Positions 26,718-34,486 of a DNA stretch of 64,000 bases are shown here, piece by piece (position 1 is the first letter of the stretch; every line of letters begins with the position of its first letter). The DNA comes from Alphaproteobacteria bacterium (lineage in GTDB: Bacteria; Pseudomonadota; Alphaproteobacteria; Micavibrionales; Micavibrionaceae). The stretch lies in NCBI GenBank assembly GCA_030424975.1, contig JAUHVY010000001.1, positions 431,093 through 495,092 of the forward strand, given 5' to 3'. The translations under genes were made by a program, and so were the position numbers. The notes under the pieces are model-generated. The model saw nothing but the letters and a program-made list of their open reading frames with translations. It did no database searches and was not told the DNA's origin.

Positions 26718-28099
26718 GCCAAAATGCCAATCATCTAAAGCCTGTGAAAAAGAAGAAATTAATAAAGCGTTTTCTGCCGGAAACACTGTTCTTTCGTTCA
26801 TTATTAATTTTGATAGTGCCGGTGTTTTTGCTGCAAATAATTTCGACTTATATCTTTTTTGACAGGCATTGGAGCCGTATGACATCGCGGTTGTCGTACG
26901 CCGTTGCGGGTGAGGTTTCGCTTATCGCTGAACTTATTAATAACCAAGCCTTAAATAAAGACGAGGAATTGTACAAATCGGTTGTGCAGGCCATCAATAA
27001 GCAGCTCAGTTTGGATGTCAGTTTTGAAAAGAATGGGGTATTACCTGATATTGCAGAAAAAAAATTGAGCGGGATGGTTTCATGGCAAAAAATGATTGAA
27101 AGCTCTCTCGTTTCCGAGCTTTCTGCCAGCCTTGTTTATGAATTTAGGGTTTTGACGCTTGCCGATGAAAAGAGGATTTTAATCTATACTCAACTAGATG
27201 ACGGTTTGCTAACTGTTGATGTGTCGCAACGTCGTTTGTTTTCGTCTACTACATATATTTTCTTATTATGGGTGTTTGTTGCTTCGGCAATATTGTTAAT
27301 TATTGCGATTTTGTTTATGCGCAATCAGATCAGGCCAATCCGTAGGCTTGCTGTCGCTGCTGAACGTTTTGGTAAGGGCCGAAATGTGCGCAGTTTCAAA
27401 ATTGAAGGCGCAAAAGAGGTGCGGCAAGCAGGCCAGGCTTTTGTTGATATGAAGGCTCGTATACAACGCCAAATATCACAACGTATGGATATGTTAGCAG
27501 GCGTGTCTCATGATTTGCGTACGCCACTCACGCGTTTGAAATTACAGGTTGCCATGATGGGGGATAGTCCGGATATCTATGAAATGAAGCGTGATATCAA
27601 CGACATGGAAAAAATGATAGAGGGGTATCTTAATTTTGTGCGTGGTGAAGGGCGTGAAAAGACAACGTTTTGCGATCTGAAGGGGTTAGTTTCAGATGTC
27701 GTTGTTTCCGTTAAACGTCAGGGGTGTGATGTGGCTTTGGATATGCCGCAAGATAAAATTATGCTGCCCGTACGCCAGAGTGCGTTTAAAAGGTGCTTGG
27801 GTAATATTGTTGGAAATGCATTGAAATACGGTGATTATATATGGATTACAGTGCAAAAAAATGCTGATGACCACGTTGAAATCATTATAGAAGATAATGG
27901 TCCCGGTATTTCACCCGAACATTACGAAGATGTATTCAGGCCGTTTTATCGTGCAGATGAATCACGTAGCGTAGAGGCGGGTAGTGTAGGGCTAGGGATG
28001 CCTATTGCACAGGACATTGTGCATTCACATGGCGGTGAAATTTGGCTCGAAAAAAGCCGCCATGGCGGCCTTTCTGTGCATATTGTTATACCATTTTAA
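26714..28099 (+). CDS. EnvZ-like sensor histidine kinase
   Basis: A 461-residue membrane kinase, cognate to the overlapping regulator. TM1 about residues 33-53, a periplasmic sensor of about 120 residues, TM2 about 180-203, HAMP about 203-255 (RPIRRLAVAAERFGKGR), HisKA with phosphoacceptor His266 in GVSHDLRTPLTRLKLQ and a HATPase with N box GNALKYGDY, G1 DNGPGISPEH and GLGMPIAQDIVHSHGG. This plan matches EnvZ/PrrB-like kinases of alphaproteobacteria. The signal is unknown. Convergent with the phasin gene, 29 bases apart. Confidence 0.92.
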   Translation: MSQNANHLKPVKKKKLIKRFLPETLFFRSLLILIVPVFLLQIISTYIFFDRHWSRMTSRLSYAVAGEVSLIAELINNQALNKDEELYKSVVQAINKQLSLDVSFEKNGVLPDIAEKKLSGMVSWQKMIESSLVSELSASLVYEFRVLTLADEKRILIYTQLDDGLLTVDVSQRRLFSSTTYIFLLWVFVASAILLIIAILFMRNQIRPIRRLAVAAERFGKGRNVRSFKIEGAKEVRQAGQAFVDMKARIQRQISQRMDMLAGVSHDLRTPLTRLKLQVAMMGDSPDIYEMKRDINDMEKMIEGYLNFVRGEGREKTTFCDLKGLVSDVVVSVKRQGCDVALDMPQDKIMLPVRQSAFKRCLGNIVGNALKYGDYIWITVQKNADDHVEIIIEDNGPGISPEHYEDVFRPFYRADESRSVEAGSVGLGMPIAQDIVHSHGGEIWLEKSRHGGLSVHIVIPF

Positions 28100-28128
28100 T
28101 GACAGAGCGATAAGCAAACTATAGACGC

Positions 28129-28569
28129 TTAGGACGCTTTTCCTGCATTAAGGATCTTACGAGAACAGTCCTGCGTTTCTTTAAGGCATTCAGCAGTTCT
28201 TTTTTGCAATATTTTTCCTGTTTTTGCATTGGCTTCTGCAACCATGTCAGAAACTTCTTTGACGTTTTCAAGTGCCTGAAGGTAACCGGTGTGAAGTGTG
28301 CGTGCACTGTTCTGTAGTTTCTCTTCTGGCTTCTCTTGATTCAGGAGGTCATTCGCCATTCCTGATGTTTGCTGCATGATTTTTGAAAATATGGCACCTT
28401 GCTTTGATGCAATTTTTTGCATGTTTTGAAGGGATTCCTGTTGAGCTTGTGCAAAAACGTTCATGTTTTTTCTTTGTATTTCAGCAAGTTCATGTAATCC
28501 GGAAGGGAATTTTGCAAAAGATTCAATAAACGCGTTTTTGTTTTTTTGGCCTTCTTTTTGATCTGTCAT
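28129..28569 (-). CDS. Phasin family protein (PHA granule-associated)
   Basis: A 146-residue, all-helical protein from ATG 28569: MTDQKEGQKNKNAFIESFAKF. The order AEIQRKNMNVFAQAQQESLQNMQKIASKQGAIF, MMQQTSGMANDLLN-like segment and ENVKEVSDMVAEANAKTGKIL is the phasin_2 pattern, which coats polyhydroxyalkanoate granules. It is about 13 kb from phaR-phaC-phaA-phaB. An upstream in-frame start at 28632 adds a hydrophobic 21-residue tail that would block function and is rejected. A TTGACG-17-TAGTTT promoter lies upstream. In other species PhaR represses phasin genes, which is plausible here. Confidence 0.82.
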   Translation of the reverse strand: MTDQKEGQKNKNAFIESFAKFPSGLHELAEIQRKNMNVFAQAQQESLQNMQKIASKQGAIFSKIMQQTSGMANDLLNQEKPEEKLQNSARTLHTGYLQALENVKEVSDMVAEANAKTGKILQKRTAECLKETQDCSRKILNAGKAS

Positions 28570-28613
28570 AATTTTATCCGTAATTAAAAAATAATATTTG
28601 AAACTATATATGA

Positions 28614-28642
28614 AAACTATAAGTAAACGCAAAAAGCGTCAA
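28614..28642 (-). promoter_or_regulatory. Candidate promoter of the phasin gene
   Basis: On the minus strand TTGACG (plus-strand 28637-28642) and TAGTTT (28614-28619) are 17 bases apart, ending about 45 bases before the phasin ATG. The -10 is weak. Confidence 0.35.
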
Positions 28643-28712
28643 GTAAAACAGTCTGAAGTGCAGCATAATTGTAAAAAAATGACGTATGTGAGTATGTACA
28701 AGGGGAGGTGAT

Positions 28713-28814
28713 ATGAAATTTGTGTTTATGAACAAGAAAAAATATAATGTTAATAGCAATTTAATGCATTTCTGTGAATGTGTGTATATGCTTTTGCAGT
28801 GCAAAATGAAGTAA
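28713..28814 (+). CDS. 33-residue small ORF with a very strong ribosome-binding site, ahead of the PAS kinase
   Basis: The frame runs from ATG 28713 to TAA 28812-28814. It begins MKFVFMNKKKYNVNSNLMHF and ends with a Cys-rich stretch containing C21, C23 and C30 (HFCECVY, LLQCKMK). Upstream is GGGGAGGTGAT directly abutting the ATG, an almost perfect match to the 16S anti-Shine-Dalgarno, the strongest in the window, although the GGAGG core is only 4 bases from ATG. It ends 12 bases before the kinase start, so it could be a regulatory leader peptide coupling translation. No family recognised. Confidence 0.4.
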   Translation: MKFVFMNKKKYNVNSNLMHFCECVYMLLQCKMK

Positions 28815-28826
28815 GTGTAAGTCAGA

Positions 28827-31418
28827 ATGACAAGGCGATATAGGCAAAAACCCCCAAATAAACAGCACGGGGACGTTAATGAAAAAGAAGAGAACAGGCG
28901 CCATAAAGCCGCCTGGCTGACCTCTGGGCTTGCGCAATCAATGGTCTTGATTAACGGTCTGATCATTACGATTACGGCTTTTTTGATCTTCAGTCATTAT
29001 ATTAAAGAGATAAAAATCACAGAATATAAGAATGTAGCCGATGATTCAGGTCGTATTCTTGTTGAGGGTGTGTCTGATCTTGAAAATTCTATGCGTTTGA
29101 TCACAAGTGTTATCAGTCTTTCTGATATATCGGATCGAAATATGCTGGCTGAAAAAATCAGACGCAATATTCCGCATCTCAGTAATTTTGATCAACTCAT
29201 ATGGATTTATGAAGAAACGCCGGGAAATTGGCAGTATAAAACAATTTCTGAAGGTAATAAGCGCTCTGTAACTGATGCAGATTATAAACTGGTACCAAAT
29301 AAAAAAATCATAACGCGTTTGGTCAAAGACGGGTTCTTTGAAAATGAAGATTTGCGCATAGTTTCTGATTTTGATGGGATGGACTATAAGCAAAGTGGTT
29401 CTGATTCAGATACGATGTCACGCTCTTTTGCCTTTGTGAAATCAGTGAAGGCGAATAATTCCAATATAGGTGTTGTGGTCGGTGTTAGCCGTGCCGTTTT
29501 ATTGTTTGATCAGGGAATTGTTTTCAAAAATGATGTCATCTCACGCCTTACAATCCGTGACGTTAAAAACGGCCGTCGATTGTATCATATGGATCGAATA
29601 ACCAGTGAGGGTGAGGAGAGCGGATATAAACAAGACTATGGTTTGTTTGTCGGCGATAGTGAATGGCAAATTGTTTTGGAGTTTCAAAAGAAGCAAAATG
29701 CCTTTGTTTTGCAGCAGATACCATACATTATTTTGTTGTTTGGTATCAGTTTGACCACTGTCGGAACTCTGTTTATTCGTAGTAACTATAAGCAGTCGAA
29801 GAAGTTAGAAAATGTGAATGCCGTTCTTGAGCAGCGTAATTACGAGCTTTCTGCGGAAGTATCCGAGCGTGAGCGTTTAAATGAAATTTTGGCAATTTCT
29901 GAACGTGATAATCGTGCCATCATTGATGCGGTAAGTGATGTTATTTTTGAGACAGATGTTGACGGCAAGGTTCTCTTCCTCAGTGCAGCTTGGCAAAAGG
30001 TTACCGGGTTCGAGACCGAAAGATCAAAGGGAAGTAACCTGTTTACCATGCTTTATCCCGAGGATCAGGAAAAACAGAAATATGATTTTGAAATGTTGGT
30101 AAAGGGGCAACGCTCTGCATACAGATCGTTTACACGTATTCGTATTTCTGACGGCACATTCCGTGCGATTGAATTAGCTGTATCGATGATTAGGCAAGAT
30201 GATAATAAAAAAACCCGCGTCGTTGGCACAATAACAGATGTGGAAGAACGCCGTCGTGCAGAGCGTGCATTAGCTGAGGCGGAAAAGAAATACAGAACAA
30301 TTGTTGAGAACGCTGCGGGAGGACTGTATCAGCTTACGCCTGAGGGTATTTATCTAAGTGCTAATCCGGCGATGGCACGTGTTTTGGGGTACAGTACTCC
30401 GGAAGAGATGCTGCGGCTTATTAAGAATGCTAATGGCGCTGTGTATCCTGATCCGCAGGAGCGGGATGCTTTTGCCAGAGCGGTAATGACGCAAGATCAG
30501 TTATTTGGATATGAAACGCAAGTTGCAACGAAAGACGGATCAAAAATTTGGGTGCGTGAAAACGTAAGGGTCGTCAGAGATGAACAGAATAATATTTTGT
30601 ATTTTGAAGGATCTATGGAGGATATCACCAAACGTAAAGAGGCTGATATCGCCTTGATGGAGGCCAAGATACAATCTGATATGGCATCACGTGCAAAAAC
30701 GGAATTTATTGCGAATATGAGCCACGAATTACGCACGCCGCTGAATTCTATTATTGGTTTTTCTGACATCATGAAGAACGAGGTAATGGGGCCGCTAGGG
30801 CAGGATATGTATCGCGAATATGCTGCGGATATTAACAGGAGCGGTAAAGGGCTTTTGAAGATCATAAACGAAATTCTTGATATTTCGAAAATTGAATCAG
30901 GCGACCGTGATCTTAATGAAAGTGAATTCAATGTAGGCAAGGTTTTGCAGACATGTATTGATCTTTATGCGGCGCGTGTGAAAGAAAAACGCATTATTAT
31001 TATGAATGAAGCCAGTGATATGCCTGTTCTTCTTGGTGAGGAGCTTTCAATTAAACAGGTGATTGGGAATATCTATTCGAATGCGGTGAAATATACTCCT
31101 ACGGAGGGGCGCATTACATTGTTTACGAGTTATGATATTGACGGCACATTCCGTTTTTCGATTACAGATACCGGCGTTGGTATGACACCACGAGAGATTG
31201 AAAAGGCGCTTTCTGCATTTGGGCAAGTCGATAACGCACTTGATCGCTCCGGAAGCGGGACAGGTCTTGGTCTGCCATTGGCGCGTGCAATGATGGGGAT
31301 TCATGGCGGACGCATAGAGATTTTGTCCGAAAAATCCATCGGGACGACCGTTACGATTGTTTTTCCTGCAGAGCGCGTTATACGCCGAGAGCAAAAAGAA
31401 GTTAAATGGGACGCGTAG
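28827..31418 (+). CDS. Membrane PAS-domain sensor histidine kinase
   Basis: An 863-residue kinase. TM1 about 38-60 and TM2 about 298-318 flank a periplasmic sensor domain of about 235 residues (CHASE-like by position, not assigned). Two PAS domains follow (about 364-480 and 490-605), the second ending GSMEDITKRKEAD. HisKA contains His633 in MSHELRTPLNSIIGFSDIM; the HATPase has N-box GNIYSNAVKYTP, DTGVGM and GSGTGLGLPLARAMMGIHGG. No response regulator gene adjoins it. The architecture resembles alphaproteobacterial cell-cycle and stress kinases of the PleC/DivJ sort, but it is not one I can name. Confidence 0.92.
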   Translation: MTRRYRQKPPNKQHGDVNEKEENRRHKAAWLTSGLAQSMVLINGLIITITAFLIFSHYIKEIKITEYKNVADDSGRILVEGVSDLENSMRLITSVISLSDISDRNMLAEKIRRNIPHLSNFDQLIWIYEETPGNWQYKTISEGNKRSVTDADYKLVPNKKIITRLVKDGFFENEDLRIVSDFDGMDYKQSGSDSDTMSRSFAFVKSVKANNSNIGVVVGVSRAVLLFDQGIVFKNDVISRLTIRDVKNGRRLYHMDRITSEGEESGYKQDYGLFVGDSEWQIVLEFQKKQNAFVLQQIPYIILLFGISLTTVGTLFIRSNYKQSKKLENVNAVLEQRNYELSAEVSERERLNEILAISERDNRAIIDAVSDVIFETDVDGKVLFLSAAWQKVTGFETERSKGSNLFTMLYPEDQEKQKYDFEMLVKGQRSAYRSFTRIRISDGTFRAIELAVSMIRQDDNKKTRVVGTITDVEERRRAERALAEAEKKYRTIVENAAGGLYQLTPEGIYLSANPAMARVLGYSTPEEMLRLIKNANGAVYPDPQERDAFARAVMTQDQLFGYETQVATKDGSKIWVRENVRVVRDEQNNILYFEGSMEDITKRKEADIALMEAKIQSDMASRAKTEFIANMSHELRTPLNSIIGFSDIMKNEVMGPLGQDMYREYAADINRSGKGLLKIINEILDISKIESGDRDLNESEFNVGKVLQTCIDLYAARVKEKRIIIMNEASDMPVLLGEELSIKQVIGNIYSNAVKYTPTEGRITLFTSYDIDGTFRFSITDTGVGMTPREIEKALSAFGQVDNALDRSGSGTGLGLPLARAMMGIHGGRIEILSEKSIGTTVTIVFPAERVIRREQKEVKWDA

Positions 31419-31439
31419 CATAATCATTACAATTATGCT
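31417..31439. terminator. Possible bidirectional terminator between kinase and recX
   Basis: AGCATAAT (31417-31424) pairs perfectly with ATTATGCT (31432-31439) around 7 bases, between convergent genes. No T run follows on either strand, so this is weak. Confidence 0.35.
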
Positions 31440-32062
31440 TAGAAGAAAAACCCGTGTTTTTGTTGATATTCTTCAAATCGGTCATCATCCATATCAATGA
31501 CTTGTTTTGATATATCATAGCTAAAGCCGGCGCGCGCGAACACACCCAGGCTTTTTTGTACGTTTTCTTCGTCGCCTTGGAAAAAGGGGCCAATGCGTTT
31601 TTTTCTTGCTAATTTCATTGCTGCATAAAGCTCGGCCTCTTGCGGTGTTTCAAACAGATCATTATCCAGCGCTTTTAATGCGTTGACCGTTTTTTCAGGA
31701 TCGATGCCTTTGACGTGCATTTTGGAGATAATCGCTTTTTCTGATTTTCCTTTACGGCGCAATGAATTTACAAGGCCGTTTGTATATAAATCATCATTCA
31801 GTAAGCCGACTTTTTCGAATTTATCTGCAAGTTCATGTACCATTTGAATGCATTCATCATAGTTTTGATCCGTGTGATGCATGCATGATCGTTTTGCTTT
31901 GCGGCTCATGACGGTGATGAAGTGTTTCTTGCTGGCGGAAAAGCGTTCCAGATAATACAAACCTGAATTATGCAGGTATGTGGGGGTGATTTTTTTCGGT
32001 GTTTTAGGTTTGCGTTGTTTTTCACGCTTGCTATTTGATTGTTCTGATTTATGGTGATGCAT
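31439..32062 (-). CDS. recX: RecX family protein
   Basis: A 207-residue protein of the RecX family, which modulates RecA filaments. After a basic tail of about 25 residues comes TPTYLHNSGLYYLERFSASKKHF, then the repeated three-helix motifs (VHELADKFEKVGLLNDDLYTNGLV, SLRRKGKSEKAIISKMHVKG, KLARKKRIGPF and LGVFARAGFSYDISKQVID). GGAG lies 7 bases before the ATG. It is the only gene of its strand in this stretch and diverges from the ABC permease with 37 bases between starts. Confidence 0.87.
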   Translation of the reverse strand: MHHHKSEQSNSKREKQRKPKTPKKITPTYLHNSGLYYLERFSASKKHFITVMSRKAKRSCMHHTDQNYDECIQMVHELADKFEKVGLLNDDLYTNGLVNSLRRKGKSEKAIISKMHVKGIDPEKTVNALKALDNDLFETPQEAELYAAMKLARKKRIGPFFQGDEENVQKSLGVFARAGFSYDISKQVIDMDDDRFEEYQQKHGFFF

Positions 32063-32099
32063 ATTAATACTCCAACATATAGATGATGCAATTCGCGCT

Positions 32100-32912
32100 A
32101 TGACAAATCAATCATTAACTGAAAAAACACCTGAAAAAAGAATAAAAGGGATTAACCATATTGGTTTGATGACCTTGATAAAACGTGAGGTTTTCCGTTT
32201 TTTAAACGTATATACGCAAACAATCATTGCCCCGATGGTAACAACATTGATGTTTTATACTGTTTTTGCATTGGCGTTTGGCGGGTTAACACGTGAAATT
32301 AACGGTATTCCGTTTTTGGCGTTTCTTGCGCCGGGCCTGGTCATGATGACAATGGTTCAGAACTCATTTTCGAATACTTCTTCATCTCTTGTTATTTCCA
32401 AGGTACAGGGCAATATTGTTGATGTTTTGATGCCCCCGCTATCGGCTATGGAGATTTTTATCGGTTATGCGGTTGGTGCGGTTTCGCGTGGTTTGATTGT
32501 CGGTATCTGTACAACAACTGTCCTGAGCTTTTTCGCGCCGATCGGTATTCATTCGGCTGCTGCTATCATAGCGTTTGCTCTTTTGGGTACGTTTATGTTG
32601 GGAAGTATCGGTATAGCCGCAGGTATTTGGTCTGAAAAGTTCGATCACATCGCTGCGGTTACTAATTTTGTTGTAACGCCAATGACGTTTTTATCAGGCA
32701 CATTCTATAGTGTAAATGTATTGCCTGAGTTCTGGCATGGTTTGGCATTTGCTAATCCGTTCTTTTATATGATCGATGGTTTTCGTTATGGCTTTATCGG
32801 TCATGCGGACGGTAATGTGATGGTCGGCCTCATCTTCTTATTGGTGTGTGATATCGCACTGGCGGTATTGTCTTATCGTATGATAAAATCAGGGTATAAA
32901 ATAAAGTCTTAG
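32100..32912 (+). CDS. ABC-2 type transporter permease
   Basis: A 270-residue membrane protein with six predicted helices in the ABC-2 (NodJ/DrrB/YadH-like) pattern: TLIKREVFRFLNVYTQTIIAPMVTTLMFYTVF at the start, LVISKVQGNIVDVLMPPLS, and the C-terminal SGTFYSVNVLPEFWHGLAFANPFFYMIDGFRYG. The partner ATPase is not adjacent on either side, so it is encoded elsewhere. Downstream hslO starts after 17 bases. Substrate is unknown; some YadH-like permeases handle lipid or polysaccharide export. Confidence 0.87.
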   Translation: MTNQSLTEKTPEKRIKGINHIGLMTLIKREVFRFLNVYTQTIIAPMVTTLMFYTVFALAFGGLTREINGIPFLAFLAPGLVMMTMVQNSFSNTSSSLVISKVQGNIVDVLMPPLSAMEIFIGYAVGAVSRGLIVGICTTTVLSFFAPIGIHSAAAIIAFALLGTFMLGSIGIAAGIWSEKFDHIAAVTNFVVTPMTFLSGTFYSVNVLPEFWHGLAFANPFFYMIDGFRYGFIGHADGNVMVGLIFLLVCDIALAVLSYRMIKSGYKIKS

Positions 32913-32929
32913 AAAACGGTGATACGGTT

Positions 32930-33871
32930 TTGAATATTAACGATAACTTTGTTCAGACATTTCAATTAGAGACATCCAATCTGCGTGGGCGAGTGGTGCG
33001 CCTTGGATCTGTGTTGGATGATATCCTCTCGGCGCATGATTATCCGTTACCTATTTCTCATTTGGTAGCGGAGAGCGCGACGCTCACGCTTGCGTTATCA
33101 TCGATGTTGAAATACGAGGGAATTTTTACCCTGCAGGCGCAAGGGGACGGGCCGTTAAAAATGATTGTATCGGACGTAACAACAGGCGGAAATTTACGCG
33201 CCTGTGCATCATACGATTCTGAGCGGTTTCAAGCCAGCCGTGAACAATTATCCGCTCTTAAAACAACTGAGAGTGCGCAAAACCATTTAGCGCAATATCT
33301 TGGAAAAGGGTATATCGCCTTTACCGTTGATCAGGGGCAGTATGCTGAGCGTTATCAAGGGATAGTAGAGCTGAAGGGTTCATCATTGATTGACTGCGTC
33401 CGGCATTATTTCCAACAGTCTGAGCAAATCGGTACAGGCATTAAAATGGCTGTTGGTCAACGTGACGGTAAATGGCGCGCTTCGGCGATTATGCTTCAAA
33501 ACATGCCGGAGGATGGCGCAAATAACCTTGCGGGTGTTGCGAATGTTGAGGAAGATGATTGGCGCCGTGCGATGATTTTGCTTGATAGCTGTACTGAGGA
33601 TGAATTTTTATCCCCTGCGTTAGATAGCAATGATTTACTGTTTCGTTTATTTCACGAGGATGGTGTGCGCGTATATGATCGCCAGCCTGTACAGAAAAAA
33701 TGCCGATGCGATCGTGAGCGTGTAGAGAATATATTATTCACTATGTCAGAAGAAGATCTTGAGCATGTCTGCGTTAATGGTTCGATTGATATGACCTGTG
33801 AATTTTGTAGTAAGACATATGTCTTTGATTATGACGATCTTATGCATAAAATAAAAACAAGAGAATCGTAA
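32930..33871 (+). CDS. hslO: 33 kDa chaperonin Hsp33 (redox-activated)
   Basis: Redox-switched holdase chaperone. The 313-residue protein starts with TTG at 32930, and its family N-terminus (VVRLGSVLDDILSAHDYPLPISHLVAES) fits that start. The C-terminal zinc switch is complete: CRCD near residue 263 and CEFCSK near 293. The linker between contains LEHVCVNG. It lies in a permease-hslO-lipoprotein run. It is activated by oxidation of the four cysteines in stress. Confidence 0.93.
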   Translation: MNINDNFVQTFQLETSNLRGRVVRLGSVLDDILSAHDYPLPISHLVAESATLTLALSSMLKYEGIFTLQAQGDGPLKMIVSDVTTGGNLRACASYDSERFQASREQLSALKTTESAQNHLAQYLGKGYIAFTVDQGQYAERYQGIVELKGSSLIDCVRHYFQQSEQIGTGIKMAVGQRDGKWRASAIMLQNMPEDGANNLAGVANVEEDDWRRAMILLDSCTEDEFLSPALDSNDLLFRLFHEDGVRVYDRQPVQKKCRCDRERVENILFTMSEEDLEHVCVNGSIDMTCEFCSKTYVFDYDDLMHKIKTRES

Positions 33872-33907
33872 GAGATTCATGTCCTTTGGCCTAATCGGAG
33901 AGATATC

Positions 33908-34474
33908 TTGAAAAAATATGCCCTAATTGTTTCTTGTGCTTTTTTGTCCGCTTGTACTACGTATAACGACGGTAAACCCTTAGCGAAGATGACGTTTGAA
34001 CATGTCCAGGCTTATCCGGTCTATGCTGCTTCTTATGAAGTGGTGCCGTATCATTCCGAAGGATCGCTCGTTTTACCGCAAACATTTGTTGCTAATCCTG
34101 CAATATTTACACGTGATTACTTGACTAATCGATATGAGGCCGTCGGATCTCAGGGCAAATTCCGCGCCACCATTCAAAGTGTAAAGGTTGAACATGAACG
34201 ATTATCGTCTGAAAACAAAGTCGGGTCTGTGATCGGGGTAGCGGGGATGGATCTTTATAAGGTCGAGGTTCAGGTGTCTATGGAAGCCTTGGGTATGCCT
34301 GGCTATGAACGACAAGGCTCAACGATTACAGCGCGCCGTGAAATTAAAGTTTCTGAATATGTTTCTATTATCGAGCGTGAGAGATTGCAGATGCAGGCAT
34401 TGGATGCTCTGGTGGATGATCTGGATGTCGCAATGCGTAAAATTTTGAAAAACGAATTTCATTTAATTAAATAG
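33908..34474 (+). CDS. Lipoprotein of unknown function
   Basis: A 188-residue protein beginning with TTG at 33908; GGAGAG lies 5 bases upstream. The signal peptide ends with the lipobox LSAC at residues 13-16, so Cys16 is lipidated by Lgt (15606). The rest is charged and probably folds as a soluble domain facing the periplasm or outer-membrane inner face: Thr/Tyr-rich start, a basic region (RATIQSVKVEHERLS) and an amphipathic C-terminal helix. Homologues are common as unnamed lipoproteins in alphaproteobacteria. It is 36 bases after hslO. The function is not assigned. Confidence 0.78.
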   Translation: MKKYALIVSCAFLSACTTYNDGKPLAKMTFEHVQAYPVYAASYEVVPYHSEGSLVLPQTFVANPAIFTRDYLTNRYEAVGSQGKFRATIQSVKVEHERLSSENKVGSVIGVAGMDLYKVEVQVSMEALGMPGYERQGSTITARREIKVSEYVSIIERERLQMQALDALVDDLDVAMRKILKNEFHLIK

Positions 34475-34486
34475 AGTTCTTAATCT

